From Chthoniobacteraceae bacterium (lineage in GTDB: Bacteria > Verrucomicrobiota > Verrucomicrobiia > Chthoniobacterales > Chthoniobacteraceae), in the NCBI GenBank assembly GCA_028293625.1, contig JAQGOL010000009.1, forward strand, positions 170,434 to 234,433: a stretch of 64,000 nucleotides of DNA, given 5' to 3'. Of this stretch, positions 54,201 through 61,594 are shown piece by piece. The notes below the pieces were generated by a model. It had not been told where the DNA came from and searched no databases. It worked only from the letters and a program-made list of their open reading frames with translations. Position numbers and translations under genes: made by a program. How positions within the stretch are numbered: the first letter of the stretch is position 1; every line of letters begins with the position of its first letter.

Positions 54201-57140
54201 GCTCAGCCGCGCCACGCCATCACCGTCGAGCGTCAGTTGGCCATCCACACCGAAGTACGACTCCTCGATCCGGCGGGACATCGCATCATAGAGAGTCGAG
54301 ACGCGGGCCACGCCGCTCCTGCCGCCGGTGGGCTGGTCATGAGAGTCCAGAAACCTCTGCGAGATCCGGTTATTGTGCTCATCATAGCCGATAAGTTTGA
54401 CTTCAATCCCGTCATTGTTCTTGGCGGGGGCGCCATTCACGCCGAAAAAGCGTAATTCAACCATGTTATTGCGCGCGTCGTAGGTCCGGGTCTGCCGCGC
54501 CACCTCGTCGTCTCCCCCCATCATCGCCGCACCCGAGACTCCGAAAAATGCCATGCCTGTCTTATTGCTCCTTGCATCGTAGGTAAATTCGCCTCGGGAA
54601 AACTTGAGGCTCGTATGGAGGGCGGGCGCGCCGTCGGGGCCGAAAGACCGGATGGATAGCAGGTTGCCACGGGCATCGTAGGTCATCTTGGCGATGGCGA
54701 CATTGTCGGTATTGGCGATCAGTCGGCCATTGATTCCGAAGAACCGCGCCTCGGTTATATTTCCCTGGGCGTCTCGCTTCTGAACCGTGGTGGCGTAACC
54801 GTTGGTTTGCAGGATGGGCAGTCCATCGGTGCCAAAGAAAGCCGCGCGAATCAGGCGGCCCTGTTCGTCATAGCGGTGAACGCTTCGTGCCGAGCCATCT
54901 TTGGCGAGGGTAGGAAGACCCTGTGCGTCAAAATAAGCGACTTCGGCGACGTTGCCGCGCTCATCATATTTTCTGGTGAACCGTGCATAACCTTCGCGCT
55001 GAGCAACCGGTTCGCCCTGCAGCCCGAAGTAGGCCACACCGGTTAGATTGGCGTAATCGTCGTAAAGGTTTACGAAGCGGGCATAACCGTTTTTGTGCAG
55101 AGCCGGGGTGCCATCCGTGCCGAAGTAGCGTCCTTTCTCGACGTTGCCACGTTCATCAAAATCGGTCTCAACGCGGGCGAATCCGTCGGAGCTGAGGATC
55201 GGTTGTCCATCGATGCCGAAACTGGCTTCCCCGATCAGGTTATTCTTTTCGTCGAAAGTCTGCTTTACACGGTGAACGCCGCCCTTGTCCAGGGTGGGAG
55301 CGCCGGTCGCACCAAACACCGCGCGATCCACGCAATTGCCGCGATCGTCGTAGCGATTGTTGATTTTTGCATAGCCACCAACAATGCCTTCCGTGGGCTT
55401 GCCATCTGGGCCAAGGAAGGAGCACTCCAGGATGTTGCCCTTTGGGTCCACAGCCATTACCCCCGCGGCAAAACCATCGCTAGTCACGGTAGGCTTCCCA
55501 TCAAGTCCAAAGTAGGACTGTTTGAGAAGGTGGCCCCACTCATCGTGTTCGAGCCTATAACGGGCCACGCCTTTTCGGTTCAGGACGGGAAGCCCGTCAA
55601 GTCCTGAGAAAAAACCGGAAGTTTCAAAGCCGCGGGAATCGTAGGTGGATGCGAAGGTGGTGTAGCCGTCGCGATGAAGGGTGGGCTTGGAATCCACCCC
55701 GTAGCAGCAAAGCACGAGCTGGTTGCCGCATTGGTCGAACTCGTAATCAAAAATGGCTACTTCGTCCGGACCGAGGATGATTCGGCTTTCTGAATCGAGA
55801 TAAGTTTTGCGATTACAGTAACCTTCGGCATTGCGGTCCTGTTGAATGGCGCTCACCCCTTTGCGATCGGGCAGGGGCTCGCCTTTGTTATCGAGGTTCG
55901 TGATCCGAATGATGAGGCCGCGTTGATCATACTCAAACCTGCGTCCAAAGACCCCCATCGGATCGGCCATGGGCGACCCGTATGAGTTTCGGAAGGCGAT
56001 TAGTTCAATTCGGCCATCGCGATTGAAAATGAGCCTGTGGGCGGTGATGTCCGATTTGCCAGGTTGATTGCCATCGCTGGTACCTGCCGAAAGGCTGCCC
56101 GCGTTGATCCCCAGGGCCTGCGCAAATTCAGATTGCGCCCTGAAATTGACGGTACACGCTTTGTGACCCGATTCGTCGGCGGACTCCGGTTTCGAAAACG
56201 TCTTTTGCATTACCAACCTCCCGTTGTGGTCCAGCAAGAGCAGCCGCTCAAGCGAGCCATCCTCGCGGTAAACGACGTCGGTACGCGAAGCCTGCGTCTG
56301 CGCATCGTCCATGGGAGATCCGCTGCTGTTGATCCGCAAGACCCGTCGCACCTTGAGCCCTCGCGACTCGAAGCGATAGAATACCTCTTTGCCAGCCCGG
56401 ACTGCCGGTCCGATTTGGGTGACGCCTTCAGGCACGCCCCATTTTTCGCCTATCAATGCAAAATCGGCGACCTTCAAACGCGTGAAATCCCAATAAAAAA
56501 GGCCTGCCAGAAGGATAAGCATGGAGGCAAAAGCCCACGCTACGCGTCGGCGAAAATCGCGTTTGGCCTGGCGTTTTGCGAATGCGTCGTAACCCAAGCC
56601 AGTAATGCCGGCGACTGCTTTCAGGAAAACACTTCTCCAACCGTCGCCGCCTCTGCGCAAGTCGCCACCGACGGGCTCCGTGCGCTGAGAAGTGAGTTGG
56701 CCATTGGAGCCAACGCGGTAGCGTAGTGCGAGCGGAAAGCATTCCAACGTTGCCGTTTCCGCGTGATCGGAGCTGTTAGGCTCTCCACGAACAATAACGG
56801 CCAGGATGCGATCCTCTCTGCCCAATGATTTAAAATAGCGAATCTCTTCATTGACCCACTTTGATTTGGCGGCGTCGGGTGTGCAGAGGACAATGAGATA
56901 GCGCGATCTGCGCAAGGCGGCCTCGATGGCGTTGCCCAGGTTGGATGAAAGTGGTAATTCATCGCGGTCACGAAAGATGGGAAACAGCCTTTTGGGAACC
57001 GGTTCGTCCCGTCCAGGCCGGCCTACCAGGCTGCGGGGAATGCTGTAGGTTTCCAGCGTCCGGTGAAGCCGTATGGCGATGGCTTTGTCCTTGCTGGAAT
57101 ATGAGATAAAGGCCCAATAAGGCTGGCTGTTCTCGTCCAT
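51270..57140 (-). CDS. Giant TIR-domain protein with about 45-50 repeats of 32 residues and a PDZ domain
   Basis: A 1956-residue protein. Residues 8-120 are a bacterial TIR domain (AFISYSSKDKAIAIRLHRTL, FPIFRDRDELP, and SKWVNEEI with the expected W95-x-x-E98 catalytic glutamate). One membrane helix follows (about 199-219, VAWAFASMLILLAGLFYW). From about residue 260 to 1870 the protein is a long array of 32-residue units with the pattern [YF]FGxDGxPxLxxxGxAR, four variable, YDxxGNxxEx. Related to YD/RHS-type repeats but with a different period. The C-terminus is a PDZ domain (about 1880-1950; VIPGGQGQKLGLMAGDVITS). The TIR sits in the cytoplasm and the repeats on the other side of the membrane. 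Could be a surface-sensing NADase or a toxin-like giant protein; not assigned to any named system by me. Confidence 0.82.
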   Translation of the reverse strand: MDENSQPYWAFISYSSKDKAIAIRLHRTLETYSIPRSLVGRPGRDEPVPKRLFPIFRDRDELPLSSNLGNAIEAALRRSRYLIVLCTPDAAKSKWVNEEIRYFKSLGREDRILAVIVRGEPNSSDHAETATLECFPLALRYRVGSNGQLTSQRTEPVGGDLRRGGDGWRSVFLKAVAGITGLGYDAFAKRQAKRDFRRRVAWAFASMLILLAGLFYWDFTRLKVADFALIGEKWGVPEGVTQIGPAVRAGKEVFYRFESRGLKVRRVLRINSSGSPMDDAQTQASRTDVVYREDGSLERLLLLDHNGRLVMQKTFSKPESADESGHKACTVNFRAQSEFAQALGINAGSLSAGTSDGNQPGKSDITAHRLIFNRDGRIELIAFRNSYGSPMADPMGVFGRRFEYDQRGLIIRITNLDNKGEPLPDRKGVSAIQQDRNAEGYCNRKTYLDSESRIILGPDEVAIFDYEFDQCGNQLVLCCYGVDSKPTLHRDGYTTFASTYDSRGFETSGFFSGLDGLPVLNRKGVARYRLEHDEWGHLLKQSYFGLDGKPTVTSDGFAAGVMAVDPKGNILECSFLGPDGKPTEGIVGGYAKINNRYDDRGNCVDRAVFGATGAPTLDKGGVHRVKQTFDEKNNLIGEASFGIDGQPILSSDGFARVETDFDERGNVEKGRYFGTDGTPALHKNGYARFVNLYDDYANLTGVAYFGLQGEPVAQREGYARFTRKYDERGNVAEVAYFDAQGLPTLAKDGSARSVHRYDEQGRLIRAAFFGTDGLPILQTNGYATTVQKRDAQGNITEARFFGINGRLIANTDNVAIAKMTYDARGNLLSIRSFGPDGAPALHTSLKFSRGEFTYDARSNKTGMAFFGVSGAAMMGGDDEVARQTRTYDARNNMVELRFFGVNGAPAKNNDGIEVKLIGYDEHNNRISQRFLDSHDQPTGGRSGVARVSTLYDAMSRRIEESYFGVDGQLTLDGDGVARLSARYDARGNMVEQSYYGTDGNPIRSRQGVARSAQTYDSQGNVISIRFFDTDALPALGPEGYARMDVSYNQRGQTMEAAMYGTDGLLCLGPKGYARIAAQYDRNGHPTEEAYFGVDGNPICPHDKVSGFARGTMAYDLKGNITERAYWDERGEPVLSSEHLAKAVYRYDDHGTMLEMTNLGVDGLPIESEQGFARMLNTLNEEGRVIERSYFGADGFLRDTLLGARQIMRYDSAGRLIEEAFYNANGKLMARGEAQAARGTYIYNGFGEPIEVRRFGPDAMPLVSEKLAYLETMRYNDLGMIEEGVSYFLSPEVAASPAGIKAASRAVQSYDAAGNSTGGIIFHPILSQSNGQPAVLEVQSYDGLGYRTGTRYLDDSGNLAKGPAGYASEVISNDANGRPRVLECFDEAGHLGGGPMGMARMETLYNDNGLPVEAKTFGADGAPMRSEQVPFRVSNTYRDGKPFEKTSYYILPATSKRRNGESLPVRTIERFDGSGKPGEIIVYREIGGRMDTGNPLFSVTQTDDKQRVVECSYIDASDHLITRPEGYARFTQGFDAYGFVNEQHFFDTQGKPVMTAAGCAAILTKRDEKGRVLEVSNLGIDGRPIVTRNTGFATMKMTYRDEDHAGEQRYFDQDGEPTRSVMGIYCRKVINDADGRTMDERFFDLDGKPMRSYQGLSGIHRRFETGPKPVEETGLDEKGKLCRNQFGYAKARYVRDARGNPLREEYWDENDQPAFILPSGHWAVLTSFDESDRPLVRELVFGTPSSPTGAGGVAKARQRLDERGNAVEVRYLDVSDQPVLKDGSAGTLNEFDMRGRVISESHFDSGQKPVNNAKGFHRFTQRFEGLVATERAYFGKDGHSVAGPSGWSKMICTPQANGAPSLWKAFDAQGEPAEVEVFVDKVIPGGQGQKLGLMAGDVITSYEDVLICDVVQLIELVDTGNSLQRTLLLERAGARIELQAARGKLGIILNSRLRKKP

Positions 57141-57289
57141 GCTTCGTGTTAGCACACCGACACCGGACAGTCATAGGTGTTTTCATGGAACGTGCCGACT
57201 TTCCTCGCGATGGCCTATCCGGCATGCCGGAAAGTGCTTCATGGTTTATTTCTGCACTCCAGAGGCTGGTCAATACTTCAACCTAAATC

Positions 57290-57521
57290 CGGCGGTTGAG
57301 AATTACCGTCGGCGCGGAATGTTACGGGCTGAACTCTGGTCGTACAAGAAAATCAGCAAGGCTTTTGAGGCGAGTCGACAGACTTACGGCACCCCGCGTC
57401 TTCAACATGGAACTACGCTCAAGGGGCTGCCACTGTGGACGCCGCCGCATTGGCCCGGCTGATGCGTTAAAAACAACTCCATGTCCGCTACACGCGCCGA
57501 AGCTACCTCGATAATCTTTGA
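57290..57521 (+). pseudogene. IS3-family transposase (OrfB) remnant
   Basis: A broken copy of an IS3-type OrfB HTH/DDE leader. Pieces of the typical sequence appear in different frames: YRRRGMLRAEL and AFEASRQTYGTPRLQ in one frame, CGRRRIG in the next, then ARLMR, a stop, KQLHVRYTRRSYLDNL. Frames change twice and there is no DDE domain, so it is inactive. No terminal repeats were seen. It marks former mobile-element activity at the upstream side of the TIR gene. The bases 57522-57617 show nothing further. Confidence 0.6.
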
Positions 57522-57617
57522 GGTGAACCCCGGAAATCGGGCCAGAGGTTAAGCTACAGAAAGGTGGTGTTGGGACGGCAAAGAACCGAACCTCAAAAAT
57601 GACATCCCAAATCATCG

Positions 57618-58355
57618 TCAGGCGCGCCTTAGCTGATGGCGTTTGCGCAGCAGGCAAAGCGCGGCAACGACAAACACGGCCACCCGAATAAACTCCGCGT
57701 AGGATCTCCCATAGCTCCACGACTGCGCCACGTGCGGCTGATGATGGAGGTTCATAAAAAAGAGCCCCGGCACCATCTGACTACCCGCCAAAACCAAAAG
57801 CGAAATCAAAACCGCCCCCAGGCAGGTCATCGCAAACGCTGGCTGACTCCGGCCAAGACGCGCGATTTGCAGACTCACGCGCGGCCTTTTGGAAGTCAGC
57901 AGCCACCAGCAAAGTGCGAGGCTGCCGGCAACCGCCAGCAAATTCGCCGACGCGAAGAATACGGTCGGCAGCGCCACTCCATGCGCCGCAAAATCAAAGC
58001 CGCCTTCGCTGATGGCAAATAGCACCGCCCCATTGGCCACGGCCTGGATGCATCGGAGAACTAGTTCCCAAGCTTGAAGCCCAATGAGCATCCAGACCAG
58101 GCGCTCAAACCAGATGGCGTGCGGATTGATCTTTTTGAATTCCGCTGCTAAAGCGTCCGCCGTCCCAAGGCGTTTGATGGCGACCATGAACGCCTCCTCC
58201 TCGGTAAGCCCGCGGGATTGCAGATCCTCAATGGAATCACTCAGATGCGACTCCAATTCATCAAGATTCCCATCTCGAAAAACAGGCGAGTGGACGAGCT
58301 TTTCGCGCCAGCCTTCGATGGCGTGATTCAGGTTAAACGGGGCTGGGGTTTCCAT
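57618..58355 (-). CDS. Membrane protein with N-terminal HAAS/permease-prefix-type domain
   Basis: A 245-residue protein. The N-terminal 80 residues (FRDGNLDELESHLSDSIED, LTEEEAFMVAIKRLGT) match the HAAS-like domain that precedes transporter permeases in PadR-controlled loci. Four or more membrane helices follow (VWMLIGLQAWELVLRCIQAV, ALPTVFFASANLLAVAG, AFAMTCLGAVLISLLVLAG, FIRVAVFVVAALCLL). No catalytic motif. ATG 58355 overlaps the PadR gene by 28 bases; other starts are possible. It is regulated, probably, by PadR. Confidence 0.75.
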   Translation of the reverse strand: METPAPFNLNHAIEGWREKLVHSPVFRDGNLDELESHLSDSIEDLQSRGLTEEEAFMVAIKRLGTADALAAEFKKINPHAIWFERLVWMLIGLQAWELVLRCIQAVANGAVLFAISEGGFDFAAHGVALPTVFFASANLLAVAGSLALCWWLLTSKRPRVSLQIARLGRSQPAFAMTCLGAVLISLLVLAGSQMVPGLFFMNLHHQPHVAQSWSYGRSYAEFIRVAVFVVAALCLLRKRHQLRRA

Positions 58356-58666
58356 AATGTCATGAGGGTTTTGTGAACTGCTATCCATTGCTGCTTTTCC
58401 GATTGCAGGGCCGCCACACCGTTCTCGCAAAGCGAGTAGTATTTGCGTTTGCGCCCAGTCTCCGCCGCGCGCCATTGCGCTTGGATCATTCCTTCTTTCT
58501 CCATCCAGTGCAGAACCGGATAGAGCATTCCTTCGGTCCATTCAATCTGCCCGCCGGATAATGCGCGCACTTGCTGGATTAGTCCGTAGCCATAATTCTC
58601 CCCTCCGCTAAGCACGGATAACACCAGCGGTACAGTCGAGGCTGCGACGAGCTCCTTCGAAATCAT
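58328..58666 (-). CDS. PadR-family transcriptional regulator
   Basis: A 112-residue winged-helix repressor. It shows YGYGLIQQVRALSGG, the conserved WTEGMLYPVLHWMEKEGMI and the wing RKRKYYSLCENGVAAL. ATG 58666 is preferred over an upstream extension. It is followed directly, with overlap, by the HAAS-domain membrane protein, the usual pairing. The ligand is unknown. Confidence 0.9.
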   Translation of the reverse strand: MISKELVAASTVPLVLSVLSGGENYGYGLIQQVRALSGGQIEWTEGMLYPVLHWMEKEGMIQAQWRAAETGRKRKYYSLCENGVAALQSEKQQWIAVHKTLMTLWKPQPRLT

Positions 58667-58734
58667 GAAAGCACTATAAGCATAGCGCTGCAAGGTATGT
58701 CAACAGCCTTGTCAGCTCAGCGCGAGGCCGAAAA

Positions 58735-58924
58735 GCGGCAAGGACATTAGCCACTGCCTTTCCGGCCTATCGAGTCCCAGGGGATAGCAAACCGCGATAT
58801 AGCACCGCGATGGCCGCCTATGCCGCACTCTGGGATCGGATCAATGCCAAGCGCGGCTTTTGTTGGGATGTGAACCCGTGGGTTATGGGTGGTTACCTTT
58901 AAAAAGATCGGGGGAGCGTCATGA
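58735..58924 (+). pseudogene. C-terminal fragment of a phage-type enzyme (frameshifted)
   Basis: A coherent coding fragment in which AFPAYRVPGDSKPRYS is followed by AMAAYAALWDRINAKRG and WDVNPWV. Then the frame shifts by one inserted base, after which WVVTFKKIGGAS and a stop follow. The NPWVWVV.F-like ending resembles that of phage DNA methyltransferases or related enzymes, which I cannot confirm. The stop overlaps the start of the next gene (58921), so both once formed an operon. No intact start lies upstream in this gap. Confidence 0.4.
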
Positions 58925-59586
58925 ACGAGAGTGTTGTTTTCACGGTGCGTCCAACCCGGGAGCCGCTTTGGCTACCGGAAGGGATGGCCTCGGCTGCAAA
59001 GCTATTACCGGGCCAAACGCTGACTCCTGAGCAGTTCGCCAGCGCGGAGATACAGGGATTACCGGCGACGCCTACGCAGCAAAGGCGCGCGCAAACAGCC
59101 AGGCGCAAAGCCGGGAGGTGGGTTGTGATCCAATGCCAATTTCACAACAACTGCGGTGGCTACTGCGAAACCGAAGCCGGGATTGCAGACAATCTTTGTG
59201 AAGGGTGTCTCGATGCCGAACACGAACGTAATATCGAGGCCGCCAATAATACGGAACGCGTGCGTGCTCTGCAGCCGATCGCCGTCGCTGCCGGCATTGA
59301 ATTAGCTAAAACGCCTGAGATCGTTGCGATTGTATACGCGCTTCTCGAAGCGTCTCCTGTTAAAGGGTGGCAACAAATTGCCACGGCGCCGAAAGACGCG
59401 AGGTGGGTACAATGCCTTTTGCTCGATGGATCAATTGTCGAGGCGCATTGGGCTCAAGATTTCTCCGGCGAATATCAGCCCGCGTTCTGTGGATGGTATC
59501 AGGAAATCGCTCCGTCTTCTTACCGGCCAATCAAGACGCCGGTTGGCTGGAAACCGCTAAGCGCTTCCCAAATTTCAAACCCTTAA
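58921..59586 (+). CDS. Phage-type hypothetical protein with Cys cluster and DUF551-like end
   Basis: A 221-residue protein. The centre has a cysteine-rich segment (CQFHNNCGGYCETE and LCEGCLDAEHERN, about residues 72-103), perhaps zinc-binding. The C-terminal 65 residues (GWQQIATAPKDARWVQCLL, CGWYQEIAPSSYRP) resemble DUF551-like phage proteins, in which IATAPKD is a hallmark. No function can be given. It overlaps the phage-enzyme fragment and lies 12 bases ahead of the interrupted gene, so it probably belongs to a prophage remnant. Confidence 0.65.
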   Translation: MNESVVFTVRPTREPLWLPEGMASAAKLLPGQTLTPEQFASAEIQGLPATPTQQRRAQTARRKAGRWVVIQCQFHNNCGGYCETEAGIADNLCEGCLDAEHERNIEAANNTERVRALQPIAVAAGIELAKTPEIVAIVYALLEASPVKGWQQIATAPKDARWVQCLLLDGSIVEAHWAQDFSGEYQPAFCGWYQEIAPSSYRPIKTPVGWKPLSASQISNP

Positions 59587-59821
59587 ATTCTACTCGAAAT
59601 GCCAGAACGACCGTTTATATGCACCAGAGCGGGCACTCTATACAACGTGTCGCTGAACTCAGTATCAGAACGCGCTGAGCTTCTGCTCACGCGCATCCGG
59701 CAATGCTCCGACCGTTTCGGCCGTCTCGCTGCCGACCCCGCGGTTGTCCTGGGCGAGTGCTATATGCTTCGCTCGATCGTTGCCAGTCGGCGAGCCGATG
59801 CGATGACAATCGAGGATATGG

Positions 59822-59825
59822 CTAG
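59822..59825. repeat. Left 4-bp target-site duplication (CTAG)
   Basis: CTAG directly precedes the left inverted repeat, and CTAG at 60714-60717 directly follows the right one. This is the target duplication, and it proves the orientation and size of the inserted element. Confidence 0.75.
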
Positions 59826-60713
59826 AGCCTGTTATTAACTTTTCAGCCAAAATCGACTGTACTTTGTAAATACTCTCTGATATCGGCCTTGGAATGGCTA
59901 CCAAGATGAGAGCAGGCAAAAGCGGTTACCAGAGTGATGTTACCGATGAAGAGTGGGAATTTTGCGTTCCGTATTTGACTCTGATGAATGAGGAAGCGCC
60001 GCAGAGAGAGTATCCTTTAAGAGAAATTTTCAATGCCTTGCGGTGGATGGTGCGTTCTGGAGCGCCCTGGCGCCAAATGCCCAATGATCTGCCACCGTGG
60101 ACAGTGGTCTATCAGCAGACAATACGTTGGATGCGAGCGGGTTGCTTTGAGGATATTGCCCATGATCTTCGCGTGCTCCTGCGACTCATGGCGGAGCGGG
60201 CTGGCGCTCCTACGGCGGCGATCCTGTATAGCCGCACCATGCAATCCACACCTGAAAGCGGCAGTAGAGCGGGTTACGATGGAGCAAAACGCCGCAAAGG
60301 CTCCAAAGTTCATATCGCAGTCGACACACTTGGCCACCTACTGGCGTTGAAGGTAAGTCCGGCTAACGATCAGGATCGGGCGCAAGTAGCCAACTCATTG
60401 AGGAAGTCCAGAAAGTCACGGGCGCAAAAGTAAAGCTTGCCTATGTGGATCAAAGCTATACTGGCGAGTCCGCCGCAGAGCAGGCAGCCGAGCATGGCGT
60501 TCAATTGGAAGTAGTCATACTCTCCGAGGCCAAGCGTGGCTTTGTTTTGTTGCCTCGACGCTGGGTTGTTGAGCGCTCGTTTGGGTGGGCGGCACGTTTT
60601 CGCAGGCTTGCCCGTGACTATGAACGCTGCCCTCAACCGTTGCCGGCTTTCACTGGCTGGCATTTGCCGGACTTATGCTAAAAGCCCTTGTGCCCTAAAG
60701 TTAATAACAGGCT
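59826..60713 (+). mobile_element. IS5-family (IS427-like) insertion sequence, 888 bp, inactive
   Basis: Perfect 17-bp terminal inverted repeats beginning AGCCTGTTATTAACTTT (59826-59842; inverted at 60697-60713) and 4-bp CTAG duplications on both sides. The single gene inside codes for a DDE transposase of the IS5 family with typical wording ([66 protein letters not shown]). It is broken by frameshifts and a changed catalytic residue. Confidence 0.88.
59894..60698 (+). pseudogene. IS5-family transposase, frameshifted and catalytically changed
   Basis: From ATG 59894 the first frame runs to 60433 (179 codons). The sequence then continues one base out of frame near 60384 ([20 protein letters not shown]), and shifts again near 60640, where GFHWLAFAGLML would complete the usual C-terminus, ending at 60698. 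The first DDE aspartate, expected in LDSRT, is Tyr (ILYSRT). The second Asp (YVDQSYTG) and the Glu (VVERSF) are kept. The element should not move by itself. Confidence 0.8.
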
Positions 60714-60886
60714 CTAGCGAGGGACTTCATGCGCAATCAGACGAAGAGTGCCTTGAGCTTGCGACGAGCATTCGCGTTGTATTGAATGAGCTTTGTGAGC
60801 GTATTAGTATTGCATTAGAAGGTCACGCAGAATTGCAGGCTGCCCTGTCACGACTTCTAAAACCGCGTGATACCCAAAAAGCTTAA

Positions 60887-61489
60887 ATCGCAAGGAGAAA
60901 GGACACCGGGACAATGAGAACGGAAAACGGTGTCAAAAAACTTCTTTGAACAATCTCCTTTCTGAGCGATCGCTGATCATTGTTGCATCATGAAGCTAAC
61001 GGTTAAATGCCGTGCGTGGTTTTCGGCTCCGCCCTGGAGCCTGCTGCCAGGCACTCTTTAAATATAGCAGAAAAGGTAAGTCTTTAAATCGCGCAGGCTC
61101 TCTTCCAGCGAGCTTGCGCGCCGCCGATGATTACGCAGCCAGCGGATAAACTGTAGGCTGCATTCGGTAGCCCGAGTTCGCGCACTTAGGAAAAAATCGT
61201 TAAGGCTTTGGCCAATCTGCTTTGCTTTGTTCAAGTGATTTTCCGGTCAACGATGGAACTTGCATTCAAGCTTTACTTCCCTCAGGCCGTGATTGAGATC
61301 GATATCTGCTTATAGGGCTGGGGAAATCCATTCTTGCCTGTCCCCTATTTTTCCCTGGGAATTGGCGCCCAGAAGGTACGTCAGGAGCATCAGCAGTTTC
61401 ATGAGCAGGGGGGGCGGCGGATTGGGCGGGAAGTTCACGGGGCGGGCGCCTGCCCGTGAGTTTGCCGGTGCCTTTGGGACGTGGGCACA
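60887..61489. other. Long intergenic stretch with decayed sequence
   Basis: No intact gene is seen in about 600 bases. On the minus strand 61058-61243 a short frame (PENHLNKAKQIGQSLNDFF, RTRATECSLQFIRWLRNHRR, SLRDLKTYLFCYI) ends at a stop and looks like the tail of a lost gene, possibly a transposase. A short GGGACAG sequence at 61350 on the minus strand resembles the RAYT-type repeats described below. Nothing else was recognised. Confidence 0.4.
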
Positions 61490-61523
61490 AAAAAGCGCCG
61501 AGCCCGGGAGCTCGGCGCTTTTT
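61490..61523. terminator. Strong bidirectional intrinsic terminator
   Basis: AAAAAGCGCCGAGC and GCTCGGCGCTTTTT are perfectly complementary over 14 bp with a 6-base loop (CCGGGA). A-run and T-run make it functional in both directions. It would end the peroxidase transcript coming from the right on the minus strand. Confidence 0.85.
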
Positions 61524-61530
61524 GTGTGAA

Positions 61531-61573
61531 GTCCGCCTGGGAGTTAGCCGGGCGGACAGAGTCTGTCCCTTCC
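61531..61573 (-). repeat. Paired inverted repeats with a RAYT-type repeat core
   Basis: GTCCGCC/GGCGGAC (61531-61557) and GGACAGA-G-TCTGTCC (61554-61568) overlap. On the minus strand the stretch 61573-61561 reads GGAAGGGACAGAC, identical in 13 bases to the core of the tandem repeats at 63540-63660. It lies between the peroxidase stop and the terminator. Confidence 0.5.
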
Positions 61574-61594
61574 AGGTTCAGTCCCGCGGACGGC

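Larger units (their letters stand above)
59599..60886 (+). pseudogene. Hypothetical gene cut in two by an insertion sequence
   Basis: The first 75 codons (from MPERPFICTRAGTLYN to ADAMTIEDMA) end at the insertion, and codons for SEGLHAQSDEECLE up to LSRLLKPRDTQKA lie beyond it. Removing the element and one copy of the 4-bp duplication CTAG joins the two parts in frame: 59599-59825 plus 60718-60886 give 396 bases, 131 residues and a stop. The product is a small helical cytoplasmic protein with two Leu-rich helices (RAELLLTRIRQC, SIRVVLNELCERISIAL). Function unknown. Confidence 0.8.

Noticed and set aside
51270..57140. Classical RHS toxin
   Set aside because: Repeat period is 32 residues, not about 20. 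There is no RHS core end motif and no C-terminal toxin; the end is a PDZ domain.
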